Shown: positions 9,037-17,720, counted from the stretch's first letter. The stretch is DNA of 64,000 nt from CAZHEV01 sp964531335 [NCBI: uncultured bacterium] (GCA_964531335.1 CAZHEV010000006.1:137237-201236); one strand, 5' to 3'. A program made the numbers and translations. Notes: generated by a model from the letters alone, not told the origin.

Positions 9037-9795
9037 ATGTTGAGAAGTGCGAAAGAGCTCATGGGATATACATTGAAGGCCACGGACGGAGAAATAGGCC
9101 GCTCCAAGGACTTCCTGTTCGATGAGGATCACTGGACCGTCCGATACATGGTGGCCGATACGGGCAAGTGGCTTCCGGGCCGCAAGGTCTTGATCTCCCC
9201 CATGTCGCTTGGAGAGCCCGATTGGGCCTCGAAGGCGCTTCCGGTCGCGCTGACCAAGAAGGAAGTCGAGGAGGCTCCGAGCTTGGAGGATACAGCGCAC
9301 GTATCGAGGAAGTTCGAGTCCAAGTGGCTGAGCTACTACCGCTACCCGTTCTACTGGGTCGGGGACGGGATCTGGGGCGCCGGGGTCAACCCCCGGGAGC
9401 TCGCCTCGAAGGCCGAGCAGGCCGCGGGACCCGCCGAAGACGAAGGGGCGGAAGATACGGTGCTGCGCTCCGCGGACGAGGTTATGGGCTATCATATCGA
9501 GGCCAAGGATGGAGAGATAGGCCACGTGGAGGACTTCGTCCTCGACGACGAGACCTGGATGGCCCGTTACGTGGTCGTCAACACGCGCAATTGGCTTCCC
9601 GGCAAACGGGTCATAGTGGCCCCGTCATGGATCGAGAAGGTCGATTGGGCGAGCGAGAAGGCGTTCGTGGACTTGACCAGGCAAGAGGTGAAGGACAGCC
9701 CCGAGTACGATCCGTCGGCTCCTATCAACCGCGAGTACGAGGTGACGTTGTACGACTACTACGGCAGGCCCAAGTATTGGAAGCACGGCGATTGA
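9037..9795 (+). CDS. Double PRC-barrel protein
   Basis: 252-residue soluble protein with two copies of one module (residues about 1-100 and 145-245), each with a G-Y-x-(L/I)-x-A-x-D-G-x-I-G strand, a DxxW segment and a WLPG(R/K) turn before an arm ending in a Tyr-rich YYRYPFYW or YDYYGRPKYW motif. PRC-barrel domains occur in photosynthetic reaction-centre H subunits, RimM and many stress proteins. ATG 9037 is chosen over upstream codons because GAAAGGAG lies 9 nt before it and the domain begins there. A paralogue lies at 11,168-11,935, with the baeRF-like gene between them. Function is unproven; a general stress role is inferred from neighbours. Confidence 0.85.
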   Translation: MLRSAKELMGYTLKATDGEIGRSKDFLFDEDHWTVRYMVADTGKWLPGRKVLISPMSLGEPDWASKALPVALTKKEVEEAPSLEDTAHVSRKFESKWLSYYRYPFYWVGDGIWGAGVNPRELASKAEQAAGPAEDEGAEDTVLRSADEVMGYHIEAKDGEIGHVEDFVLDDETWMARYVVVNTRNWLPGKRVIVAPSWIEKVDWASEKAFVDLTRQEVKDSPEYDPSAPINREYEVTLYDYYGRPKYWKHGD

Positions 9796-9866
9796 ACGAC
9801 GCCGGCGGCCCGGAGGCGGCGCGCGGGGCCGGGGCGCGCGCCGCGCCGCAACGGCCGGCTGCCCGG

Positions 9867-11063
9867 TCAATAGCGCAGAAGGGCTGATATGGGCCTGCCC
9901 TGAATCTCCTCCTCGCCGGCGGTGTAGACGTCCCCCCCGTGCGCGAGCGTCAAGAAGGCCGCGAGGTCATAAAGGTCGTCGTCCCCAGTCCGACGCGTAC
10001 CCCGAATCTCCACCGTCCGCAGGCCCGGCTCGAACTCTCCCCGGCACTCGCCATCCGAGCTGATGAAAAGCGCGTCCACGCGGCCGTCGTAGGCGGACGG
10101 CAATATCTTGTTTATATCGTCCGACGTCCTTTCGCCGGCGGCCTCCTCCCGCAGCCTGGCCAGCTTGTCCGCGCGCGGCTTGGTGAGGGCCGACGCCGCG
10201 GCCTCCCAAGCCTTAGGGTGCAGCTCCTCCGGCGCCAGGGGCTCGGGATTGCCCACGACCCCGTTCTCGAGAACATTGGGATGCTCGCTCACATCGCGAT
10301 ACATGGGTATCAGATAATCCACGGCCGCCAGGACCATGGGCGCGGAGCGGTTCTCGATGGCCTCCATGACGGTGTCATCGATAGCTCTCAGAAACTTCAC
10401 GATGTCCTGCTTCCTGTCGTCCTCCCCGGCTCCCTGGCCGTGGTAAACGGCGGCTCTCTTGGCGCCGGCCGGAGGCGCTCCCGTATGGAACTGTAGAGAA
10501 TGGCCTTCGAGCTCGCGGCCGAGCACCTGCTCGATGCTTATGCCGTCCTCGCCCAGGTCCACCTCGGACATGTCGAACCTTCCGGCCCGAAAGAGCTTCA
10601 CCGCGTTCAAGCTTATGGCCAGCACGTAGAACTCGGTCTCGTGGCCGAGGAGCGGCAGCAGGGGCCTCACGCGCAGCCGCTCCCCTATGTCCACCCGCTC
10701 GTTGAACCCGAAAGGGACTCTCAAAGGGCGAAATGTGTTGGGCGAGAGAAGCACCGCCAGCCCGTCCTTTGAATGGCGCCAGAAATCGCCCATCTCGAGC
10801 AGGCGCCTGGATGGACCCAGCACGCGGTCGGTGTCCCCCTTGCGCACGCCCAGGTCCGTCATTTGCTCCTCGGCCCTTCGCAGCAAATTCTTGAACCTCA
10901 CGGGGTCCTGCTGCACCTCGGCCCCGGCCCGGTGAGTGGGAAGGAAAATCGAAACACAGGGGCTTTCCGATTTGAGAATGATGTCTATGAGATCCCGCCG
11001 GCCGGGGAGATGATCGATCTCTCCTCCAAGAGCCGCGGACAAATCAACGTTCTTATCAGCCAT
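9867..11063 (-). CDS. baeRF-family (release-factor-1-like) protein
   Basis: 398-residue protein resembling the bacterial archaeal-type release factor (baeRF) families, which share the middle and C-terminal domains of eRF1/Pelota. Visible features: CVSIFLPTHRAGAE near the N-terminus, PFGFNERVDIGERLRVRPLLPLL, FYVLAISLNAVKLFRAG, then VDYLIPMYRDVSEHPNVLENGVVGNPE and a terminal region of the Pelota-like eL30 fold (VDALFISSDGEC, DLAAFLTLAHGGDVYTAGEE). Family members are proposed to act in ribosome rescue under stress. The frame runs to 11,108, but ATG 11,063 follows a GGGGGAAACC ribosome site and starts a cleaner protein. It lies between two PRC-barrel paralogues and near the hibernation factor at 14.1 kb. 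Confidence 0.75.
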   Translation of the reverse strand: MADKNVDLSAALGGEIDHLPGRRDLIDIILKSESPCVSIFLPTHRAGAEVQQDPVRFKNLLRRAEEQMTDLGVRKGDTDRVLGPSRRLLEMGDFWRHSKDGLAVLLSPNTFRPLRVPFGFNERVDIGERLRVRPLLPLLGHETEFYVLAISLNAVKLFRAGRFDMSEVDLGEDGISIEQVLGRELEGHSLQFHTGAPPAGAKRAAVYHGQGAGEDDRKQDIVKFLRAIDDTVMEAIENRSAPMVLAAVDYLIPMYRDVSEHPNVLENGVVGNPEPLAPEELHPKAWEAAASALTKPRADKLARLREEAAGERTSDDINKILPSAYDGRVDALFISSDGECRGEFEPGLRTVEIRGTRRTGDDDLYDLAAFLTLAHGGDVYTAGEEEIQGRPISALLRY

Positions 11064-11167
11064 TTGGTTTCCCCCGTAGTGGAGATCGAAGCTGCGGCCG
11101 AAGCGCACGCGCGGGCTCGGTCGAGTCGGCGCGAAGCGATGCCGAGTGATGCCAACGCATTAACCGA

Positions 11168-11935
11168 TCACACCTTCTCCCAGTACTTCTGAAACCCGTA
11201 GTGGCCATGCAGCTTTTCTTCATATGAGCGCTCCATGGTCCGAATGGTGTCGAACTCCGGGCTCGTCTCTATCCGGCGCTTCGTAAGGCCCACCTCGAAC
11301 GCTCTCTCGGTCCAGTCTATGTTCTCCGCCCACCGGGGCGAGATCAGGACCTTCCGTCCGGGCAACCAGGTGCCCGTATCCACCACGACGTAGGGTATCA
11401 ACCAGTGATCGTCGCTTATCACGAGGTCGTGGACTTTTCCGACATCTCCGTCCTTCGCGTCGATCCTATAGCCGGACACTTCGTTGACGCTTCTCAGGTT
11501 GGGATCGCCCGCGGGCGTTCCGGTGTCCGCCTCACGCCTGGCCTTGGCGGCCTGCTCGTCGCCGGCGGCGGTCTCGGGCATCATGACGAGACCGAGCGAT
11601 CCAGGTAACCAGTAGAGCGGCCAGTTGTAGTACCGCGCCAGTTTCTCCTCCATCCTGCGACTCACGGGCTTGTCGGCGTCCACCTCGGGACCGTTCTCGA
11701 TCGACTGCTTCGACAAGCGCAGTTTCAGGAGCCTTTCCTCGACATTGAGATCCTCGATCGAGTGCGGAGAGACCAGAACCCGCCGCCCCGGCCTGAGCCA
11801 GGAACCGGTGTCCACGACAACATAGCGTATCGTCCAGTACTCGTCGTCGAAGAACAGGTCGTCGACGCTTCCTATCTTTCCGTCGCTTGCTTCAATGTTG
11901 CATTTTCCGAGCTCTCGAGCGCTGAACAACGGCAT
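11168..11935 (-). CDS. Double PRC-barrel protein, paralogue
   Basis: 255 residues with the same two-module plan as the plus-strand gene at 9037: modules at about 1-100 and 145-245, each with a DGKIGSVDD or DGDVGKVHD strand, a W-(I/L) segment and W-L-(R)PGR. The Tyr/Trp motifs (ARYYNWPLYWLP, HGHYGFQKYW) are conserved too. It is transcribed as the baeRF-like gene is, about 100 nt upstream of it, and may share its transcript. The two paralogues probably arose by local duplication and inversion around the baeRF-like gene. Start ATG 11,935; a CGCACAGAGAGGAGT-type purine stretch precedes it. Confidence 0.85.
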   Translation of the reverse strand: MPLFSARELGKCNIEASDGKIGSVDDLFFDDEYWTIRYVVVDTGSWLRPGRRVLVSPHSIEDLNVEERLLKLRLSKQSIENGPEVDADKPVSRRMEEKLARYYNWPLYWLPGSLGLVMMPETAAGDEQAAKARREADTGTPAGDPNLRSVNEVSGYRIDAKDGDVGKVHDLVISDDHWLIPYVVVDTGTWLPGRKVLISPRWAENIDWTERAFEVGLTKRRIETSPEFDTIRTMERSYEEKLHGHYGFQKYWEKV

Positions 11936-12091
11936 GGCGACTCCTCTCTGTGCGGCGCGACAAGGTCCGGGGCGTTAGCCTCAAGCCGGGACCGGGCGCA
12001 CCGCACCCCCCCGGCCCGGCCGCGGAGGCGTTCACGAGCCCACGGTGAGCCGCGTCGGCCGCGATCGGTCCGACGCCCGACCCAATCGGAA

Positions 12092-12433
12092 TCAGGACTT
12101 CCGGCGAACCTTGACGACGCTGTTGTGGCCCCCGTACGGATTCGGCGCCCGGTCGTCAGCCGAGGGATCGGTGTGCCACTCGCCGTCCGCAAGGAACCTG
12201 TACTCGTAATCGCCCGGCGGGAGCTTAAGGGACTTATGAAAGGCGCCCTTTCTCTTCGCCATCTTGTGCGCCGTGCGATTCCAATCGTTGAAATCTCCGA
12301 CCAGGTAAACCTCCCTGGCGTCCGGCTTCATGTCGAAGGTGAACTTGGTCGTTCCGACGCCGTTCGCAGACTTTCTTGCCGTCGATTTCTTCTCCGCTGA
12401 TTTCTTTGCGGCACCCTTCTCTTTGACAGCCAT
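12092..12433 (-). CDS. CBM48 (glycogen-binding) protein with a Lys/Ala-rich tail
   Basis: 113-residue protein. Residues 30-110 are an isoamylase N-terminal/CBM48-like fold (TKFTFDMKPDAREVYLVGDF, NDWN, LPPGDYEYRFLADGEWHTDP, NPYGGHNSVVKV), like AMPK-beta glycogen-binding modules. Residues 1-28 are a Lys/Ala/Ser-rich tail recalling histone H1-like tails. No catalytic domain is attached. A GGAGGAGG ribosome site and a TATAAT -10 box (12,468-12,473) lie upstream. Free-standing copies of this domain are common in bacteria, but the ligand is unproven here; the basic tail could bind nucleic acid. Confidence 0.8.
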   Translation of the reverse strand: MAVKEKGAAKKSAEKKSTARKSANGVGTTKFTFDMKPDAREVYLVGDFNDWNRTAHKMAKRKGAFHKSLKLPPGDYEYRFLADGEWHTDPSADDRAPNPYGGHNSVVKVRRKS

Positions 12434-12467
12434 GAATGACCTCCTCCGGCAAAGGATTGTTCGCAGA

Positions 12468-12473
12468 ATTATA
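12468..12473 (-). promoter_or_regulatory. -10 box upstream of the CBM48 gene
   Basis: The minus strand reads TTGATATAATTC, with a perfect TATAAT about 35 nt upstream of the CBM48 start. The sequence at -35 spacing (ATAACAAG) is a poor match, so a primary-sigma or alternative-sigma promoter is possible. The rest of the 293-base gap before the antiporter gene shows nothing recognisable. Confidence 0.45.
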
Positions 12474-12726
12474 TCAACCTCGGGTGACGCTTGTTATGCC
12501 GGAGCGCGGCGGCAAACGATCCTCTCGGCCGCTGCGACTCGACTCAGGGGGAAAGGCTTGCTCCATGACAAGCGCTCGTGGCGCCACCCCAGGGCGTCGG
12601 CGCCTGAGAGGTCGCCGGCAAAGCCGGACTACATAAACAGTCTAGATCCCTCAGGCGATGGAGGTACCGGGGATTCCCTCAAATACCAGTGGGCGTTCCC
12701 CCGTCCGAGCCGCACGGAAACGGAGC

Positions 12727-13989
12727 TCAACTCATGCCGTCAGGCCCTGCGCCGCGCTCGATGGCAGGCCTGTGAAGCAGAAAGCGCAGCGCCACGGGGA
12801 CCGCGAGAGTGGTCACGATCGCCACGATCACTATCGCCGAGAACATGTACTCGACGACGGGCGGCTGGGGATCGGGCTTGGAGAACAGGCCCCAGCGCAG
12901 GGCTATGCCGGCGATTACGAGCTCGACCGCGCCCCTGGCGCTCATGGCGACGCCGATCGAGAAGGCCTCCCTGCGCGGAAAGCCGATCCTGGCCGCGGGA
13001 ACGTAGGCCGCTATCAGCTTGCTCGCGAAGGCGACGACTATCAACAACACGAGAAAGCCCGGGATCCCGAGGACAGCCCCGAGATCCAGGTGCAGCCCTA
13101 TCGAGGCGAAGAAGATGGGCGCCAGGAAGCCGATGGTGATTGCCGAGGTCTTCTTCTTCACGTCCTCGAACACCTGCTCGGACACTGTTCGCCTGCTGAA
13201 GAAAAGACCCGCCGCGAAAGCCCCGAGTATGAAGTGCATGCTCAGCTTCTCGGCCAGGACGGCGAACAGCAAGGCCACGACCAGGAGCACCGTGAACTCG
13301 AGCTCGTCTATCATGAGCCTCTTCACTACGGCCTTGGCAATGCGCGGCAGGAGATACAGGCCCACGAAAGTCACCGCGCCGAAGAACAACGCGATCTGGC
13401 CCGCCAGCATGACGAGCTCGCCGGCGGAGGGCAGAGACCCGGTCTTCATCAGAGCGGTGAGCACGGCCAGCAGGACCAGGCTGATTACGTCGTCGATGAT
13501 GGCCGCCGATACTATGGTCCTGCCCATCGGCGTGTCCAGTTTGTCGAGGTCCATGAGGACCTTGACCGCGACGGGAACCGCCGTAATGGCAAGGGCAGTG
13601 CCCACGAACGCGGCCTGCGCTATCTTGTACTCGGACTCGGGCAGGTACAGCCAGGCCACCCCAAAGCCCAGGACGAACGGCAGGACCATCGCGCTAAGCG
13701 CGACCGCTGAGGCGCCTCTTGAAGCCCCGGCGATCTGCTTCGGCCGCAGCTCGAGCCCTCCCAGCAACATCAGGAAGAAAATGCCGAGGTCGGTTATGGC
13801 CACAAAAACCCGGTCTTCGGATATCTCGGAAAGGGCGGGGAAGGCGCCGGAGTAATGCCTGAGGACGATGCCCAGCAGGATGCCGGCCACGATCTCACCG
13901 ACCAGCGAAGGCTGGCCGACCCGAATCGCCAGCTCGGCGAACACCCGGGCGACCACGAGGATCACCAAAAGTGTGTAGAGAAGCTCCAC
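12727..13989 (-). CDS. CPA2-family cation/proton antiporter
   Basis: Roughly 420-residue integral membrane protein of the KefB/NapA-like monovalent cation:proton antiporter-2 family. It has about 12 hydrophobic segments, an early VGEIVAGILLG motif, TDLGIFFLMLLGGLEL, the IIDDVISLVLLAV motif with the paired Asp typical of the transport site, and FLAPIFFASIGLHLDL. No C-terminal RCK/TrkA-N domain is present, so it is the transport unit alone. The frame is open to 14,058, but GTG 13,989 has a GGGAG ribosome site and begins at the first membrane helix (MELLYTLLVIL). A role in pH or salt homeostasis is inferred from family and stress neighbours. Confidence 0.88.
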   Translation of the reverse strand: MELLYTLLVILVVARVFAELAIRVGQPSLVGEIVAGILLGIVLRHYSGAFPALSEISEDRVFVAITDLGIFFLMLLGGLELRPKQIAGASRGASAVALSAMVLPFVLGFGVAWLYLPESEYKIAQAAFVGTALAITAVPVAVKVLMDLDKLDTPMGRTIVSAAIIDDVISLVLLAVLTALMKTGSLPSAGELVMLAGQIALFFGAVTFVGLYLLPRIAKAVVKRLMIDELEFTVLLVVALLFAVLAEKLSMHFILGAFAAGLFFSRRTVSEQVFEDVKKKTSAITIGFLAPIFFASIGLHLDLGAVLGIPGFLVLLIVVAFASKLIAAYVPAARIGFPRREAFSIGVAMSARGAVELVIAGIALRWGLFSKPDPQPPVVEYMFSAIVIVAIVTTLAVPVALRFLLHRPAIERGAGPDGMS

Positions 13990-14140
13990 TACCCGAACTC
14001 CCTCGTGCGTCGGAGAATCTGAGCGAGTACATTGATTCGCCGTCGAAGCATCCCGCATCGCCCGAGAATGGTACCGGCTGGAGGGCGGGCTGGGAAACTT
14101 TTTTCAGACGCGCCCGGGCAAGGGGCTCGGTCTTTCATCC

Positions 14141-14707
14141 TTACAGATTGCCGCGATCGACTAGTCGTACCGTGCTCGCCTGCGGTCCCTTCTGGCCCTG
14201 CTTCTCCACGTACCGGACGCTGTCCCCCTGCTTCAGGTCTTCGAACTTGGCGTCGACGACGCTGTTCTCGTGGAAGTAGACCTCGCGACCGTCGATCGTC
14301 TCGAGGAACCCGTAGCCCCTGTCCTCGAAGACCTTCCCCACAATGGCGTTGGCCTCCTGCTCCGGGTGCCTCTTGACCTCGTTGCGCTGGATCTCTCCGA
14401 GCTTTCTCAGCTTGCGGTACATCACCTCGAAGACGTCGTTTACGGCCCCGATGACGGTCTCGTCCGCGGTCACCTCGCCGGGCTCCCTGGAGGCCACGAT
14501 CTCGTGCTCCGGGGGGACCCTAACTGTTGCTCGCACCCTGTAGGGGTTGCCCGTTACCTGGCTCTTGTGAGGCCGCTCCACGGCGACCCGGCAGCTTATC
14601 ACGTTGTCGTGAAGTTTTTCGAGCTTGGCGACCTTCTCCCTTATGTGAGCCTCCATGGCGTCGGTCTTCTCGACATCTCTATAGGTTATCTCAAGTGGTG
14701 TCTCCAC
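14141..14707 (-). CDS. Ribosome hibernation factor (HPF/RaiA) fused to a cold-shock domain
   Basis: 188 residues in two domains. Residues 1-105 are an HPF/RaiA fold (METPLEITYRDVEKTDAMEA, IREKVAKLEKLHDNVISCRV), which binds the 30S A/P sites and silences ribosomes. Residues 120-186 are a cold-shock/OB domain with an RNP1-like GYGFLET and the VYFHENSV pattern. The combination is seen in other bacteria as a single gene. It has its own ribosome site (CCGGAGGAGGTGAGGG) before ATG 14,707. With the baeRF-like protein at 9.9 kb it points to translational arrest and rescue as a theme of this region. Confidence 0.9.
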   Translation of the reverse strand: METPLEITYRDVEKTDAMEAHIREKVAKLEKLHDNVISCRVAVERPHKSQVTGNPYRVRATVRVPPEHEIVASREPGEVTADETVIGAVNDVFEVMYRKLRKLGEIQRNEVKRHPEQEANAIVGKVFEDRGYGFLETIDGREVYFHENSVVDAKFEDLKQGDSVRYVEKQGQKGPQASTVRLVDRGNL

Positions 14708-14740
14708 TATCCCTCACCTCCTCCGGGATCGGCGCTAGGC

Positions 14741-15532
14741 CTACCATCCATTCAATATGACGAATCTCACGTGCCCTCCCTTTTCGGGCCTCTGAAACGG
14801 GTGGGCATAATAGAGTTGAGTCACCAGGCTCCCCAGTATCAGGAACCGTAAGGCGACTCCGGTGCTGAAGACCGGAATCCTGTCCGACGATCTCGTAGTC
14901 AGGTCGAAGGCCGGTTCTTCGTCGCCGGTCCAAGCGATCCCCGCGTCCAAGAACGGAGCGATCTCCGTCGGCGGGTACGGGAAGTCCACGAGCCCAGGCT
15001 CTGCTCGACCTCGAACCTGAACCTCTTGCCCCTGGCCGGAGAGCCGATCCCGTAGAACGAGTAGTCCCCGACGTAGGCGACGGCCAGGTTGGCCAGGTTC
15101 AAGGCGTCCGGAGACGACAGGCTCGTGCCGGACTATCCTGCTCTTCATCCCCTCGGTGAAGCCGCCGGTGCCCTGGCTTATGATGCCGGGTATGAGGTTC
15201 GTCTGCTGGAAATCCGCGTGGTTCGCGTAGAGGACAACCGGCCGGCTCTCCTTCAGTCGAATGCCGAAAACAGAAGACAGCCTGTCATACCACTTCTCCA
15301 GCATGAGCCCCGAGACCCTTGCGGCCTCCTCCTCGGCCGGGTAGTAGTATATGTCGAATCGGCTGGTTTGAAGTTTCTTGAAGTCGAAGGTCTCGTACTT
15401 GACCTTGTCCCTTCCGAAGTACTGCGCGCCCGCGTCACCATGAGACAGGGCGAAAACCGTCGCCGCGCACAGCAGCGAGCAAAGTAGGCGCGCCCCCGCT
15501 CCGTCGAGCGCGGTTCCCCGTCGCGTGGACAT
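14741..15532 (-). pseudogene. Outer-membrane/peptidase-MA-like protein remnant
   Basis: ATG 15,532, with an AGGGGG site, opens a secreted protein (signal peptide, then AQYFGRDKVKYETFDFKKLQ, TSRFDIYYYPAEEEAARVSG, WYDRLSSVFG, ADFQQTNLIPGIISQGTGGFTEG). This is the start of a roughly 1000-residue envelope protein family (TolB/BamA-associated) familiar from FCB-group and related genomes. After GMKSRIVR (nt ~15,130) the frame fails. A piece of the C-terminal beta-barrel appears in another frame (NLANLAVAYVGDYSFYGIGS, 14,985-15,102). The original frame then resumes with FPYPPTEIAPFLDAGIAWTG and ends in HVRFVILNGW. The central several hundred residues are gone. Decayed gene; an assembly collapse is the alternative. 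Confidence 0.75.
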
Positions 15533-15648
15533 CTTGCCCCCTAGCCTGCTGTATGGGAGGAGGGCGCGGCGGCCCAGGATTGATTCCCTGCGCGGCCTAA
15601 GGTGGGGAATTGCGTTAAGCCGCCGCGCCACACTGATATCGAAGCGCC

Positions 15649-16248
15649 TCAGAGCTGAGAGGCGGCGAACTCCCAGTTGGCCAGGTTGTCGAGCACCGCC
15701 TTGACGTAGTCCGGACGCCTGTTCTGGTAGTCGAGATAGTACGCGTGCTCCCAAACGTCTATCGTGAACAAGGGCTTCTTGTCCTCGAACACCGGCGTGT
15801 CCGCGTTCAGGCCCTGTATTATCTCCAGCTTGTCTCCGTTCGCCACGAGCCAGGCCCACCCGCTTCCGAACTGCGTGGTGGCCGCCTTTGTGAACTCCTC
15901 CTTGAAGGCGTCGAAGCTGCCGAAGGAGTCCTTTATCCTCTGGGCCAGCTCGCCGGCCGGCTCGCCACCGCCGCCCTTCTTCAGGCAGCTCCAGAAGAAG
16001 GCGTGGTTCCAGGCCTGAGCGACGTTGTTGAACACCTCGACCTTGTCGGGCGAGCCCGCCGTCCTCTTGATTATGTCCTCGGGCTTCATCCCCTCCATGT
16101 CCGATCCGTCGAGCAGATCGTTGGCCTTCTTCACGTACGTGGCGTGATGCTTGCCGTAGTGAAAGCCGATCGTCTTGGCCGAGATGTGCGGCTCGAGCGC
16201 GTCCTCCTCGAACGGAAGGGGCTCCTGTACTATCGTCTCTTTGGCCAT
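15649..16248 (-). CDS. sodB: Fe-type superoxide dismutase
   Basis: 199-residue cytoplasmic superoxide dismutase of the Fe/Mn family. Metal ligands: H30 (GFHYGKHH), H82 (WNHAFFW), D164 and H168 (DVWEHAYYLDY). AQAWNHAFFW and AATTQFGSGWAWLV favour the iron subgroup. The frame extends to 16,386 but ATG 16,248 has AAGGAG 9 nt upstream and matches family length. No export signal. Presence in a sulfite reducer indicates oxygen exposure, in keeping with the oxygen-linked HemY at 58.5 kb. Confidence 0.95.
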   Translation of the reverse strand: MAKETIVQEPLPFEEDALEPHISAKTIGFHYGKHHATYVKKANDLLDGSDMEGMKPEDIIKRTAGSPDKVEVFNNVAQAWNHAFFWSCLKKGGGGEPAGELAQRIKDSFGSFDAFKEEFTKAATTQFGSGWAWLVANGDKLEIIQGLNADTPVFEDKKPLFTIDVWEHAYYLDYQNRRPDYVKAVLDNLANWEFAASQL

Positions 16249-16388
16249 ATGCCAATTCTCCTTTCTCGAGACGAGGGGGTCACCCATTTCACGACAGTCT
16301 TGGAGGCATGGTCGCGCCGGAAGAGGTATGCGGCCGGCGCATGTCGCGACACGGTGTGGGTACCCCCCCGTGCTCTCAAGAATCAATG

Positions 16389-16817
16389 CTATTCGTCGGG
16401 CTCGGCGGATGATATCTCGTCCAGCACCTTCCCCGTATCCACTTCCGCTCCGGTGCGGGCCGCGAGATCGCCCAGGGAGAGAATCCCGGCGATCTTGTCC
16501 TCCTCGTTGGTGACTATCATGCGGCGGACCTTCTCTTTCCTCATGAGGTCGGCCGCCTCCTTGATGTCCTGGTCCGCTCTGAGCTTCACCACGTCCTTGG
16601 TCATCACGTCGCCCAAGGTCGTCGTCCTGAGATCCAGCCCGGGCGCGACCGCGCGCAGAACCAGATCCCTGTCCGTGACGAAACCCACTATATTGTCCTC
16701 TTCCACGATGGGCATTCCGCCTATGTCCGCGTCGGACATGACCTGCGCGGCCTCCAGCACGGACATCCCGGTATGGGCCAGCTTCACTTCGGAAGTCATG
16801 ACGTCCTGGACTTTCAC
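16389..16817 (-). CDS. CBS-domain-pair protein
   Basis: 142-residue soluble protein made of two CBS motifs (residues 3-58: VQDVMTSEVKLAHTGMSVLEA, GGMPIVEEDNIVGFVTDRDL; residues 70-130: MTKDVVKLRADQDIKEAADL, KVRRMIVTNEEDKIAGILSL). A Bateman pair of this size binds adenine nucleotides. GTG 16,817 is chosen because AGAGGAGG sits 8 nt upstream; the longer frame to 16,907 adds an unconserved basic stretch. Partner unknown; energy sensing is the usual role. Confidence 0.88.
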   Translation of the reverse strand: MKVQDVMTSEVKLAHTGMSVLEAAQVMSDADIGGMPIVEEDNIVGFVTDRDLVLRAVAPGLDLRTTTLGDVMTKDVVKLRADQDIKEAADLMRKEKVRRMIVTNEEDKIAGILSLGDLAARTGAEVDTGKVLDEISSAEPDE

Positions 16818-17126
16818 GTTGATCGCCTCCTCTGTGATCTTGATTCTCTGATACTCATCCCAATCGCCCCGCGGCCGCGCGCGGAGACTCATGGCGCGAT
16901 TAACCAATTCTGAACGGTCCGGGGCTCGTCTGCTATGGGAGTTAGGCAGATTCGAGGGCCGGATGGATGCCCATTACGCGTTAGGGGATTTCCTGAGCGG
17001 CGGCCGAGAGGGCGCGGGAGCACGCCGGCCGGCGCAGGCGCGCGGTGGGCACACCGGCTTGCGGGGGCCGTGTCAGGACACCGCCGGGCGATAAGCACTG
17101 CTCCAGGCACGGAGGAGCCGCAAACC
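16818..17126. other. Intergenic region between CBS and PEBP genes
   Basis: About 310 bases upstream of the CBS gene and downstream of the PEBP gene, both on the minus strand. No open frame with coding character, RNA gene or convincing promoter was recognised. Confidence 0.5.
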
Positions 17127-17720
17127 TCACCTCTGATACGTGCCCATAAGACGGCCCTCCGCCAGAACGTGGCCCTCCATGGCGCTGAGGAGCTCGCTCT
17201 TTGTCGCGCCGGGCTCGAGGCCCAGCATCTTGTCGAGCGCGTACAACTTGAAGAAGTAACGGTGCGGTTTTCCCGCGGGCGGGCACGGGCCTCCGTATCC
17301 TATCCTGTCGAAGTCGGTCGTTCCCTGCTTGGCCCCGTTGTCGAGCCTATCGGTCATGGGCACCGCCTCGGGCAACGCGGTCACTTCCGCGGGCAGATCG
17401 TACAGCACCCAGTGCACCCACGTTCCCATGGGGGCGTCGGGGTCGTCGCATATCAAGGCCGTGCTCTTCGCGCCTTCGGGCATATGGCTCCACGCCAAAG
17501 GCGGCGACACGTCCTCGGCATCGCAAGTGTGTTTCCTGGGGATGGCCTCGCCGTCTTCGAAGACCGGGCTTGTAAGCTGAATGGTCATGGCCGTGTCCTC
17601 CCGGGCCACGCCGGGCTCGCCGGCGGGCGGGTTTTCCTTCTTGTCGTTTGAGCAGCCGGCCACAATGCCGGCCGCCGCGACTATTACGGTCGCAAGCCGT
17701 ACGGAGATCGCCATCTTCAT
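17127..17720 (-). CDS. YbhB/YbcL-family (PEBP) lipoprotein
   Basis: 197 residues. Residues 1-22 are a lipoprotein signal (MKMAISVRLATVIVAAAGIV, then AGC with the lipobox Cys). The rest is a phosphatidylethanolamine-binding-protein fold: IPRKHTCDAEDVSPPLAW, ALICDDPDAPMGTWVHWVLY, GYGGPCPPAGKPHRYFFKLY. The ligand-pocket DPDAP and GPCPPxGxPHRY motifs are intact. Bacterial members are of unclear function. ATG 17,720 has GGGAGG about 9 nt upstream; a longer frame reaches 17,747. Anchored on the periplasmic side. Confidence 0.88.
   Translation of the reverse strand: MKMAISVRLATVIVAAAGIVAGCSNDKKENPPAGEPGVAREDTAMTIQLTSPVFEDGEAIPRKHTCDAEDVSPPLAWSHMPEGAKSTALICDDPDAPMGTWVHWVLYDLPAEVTALPEAVPMTDRLDNGAKQGTTDFDRIGYGGPCPPAGKPHRYFFKLYALDKMLGLEPGATKSELLSAMEGHVLAEGRLMGTYQR

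Noticed and set aside
12658-13710. 350-codon plus-strand frame opposite the antiporter
   Set aside because: Shadow of the antiporter; hydrophilic, repetitive in Asp/His/Arg and without homology.
14741-16255. 504-codon minus-strand frame running through the SOD gene
   Set aside because: Its first half is out of frame with sodB; only the part from 15,532 downward is a real, decayed gene.
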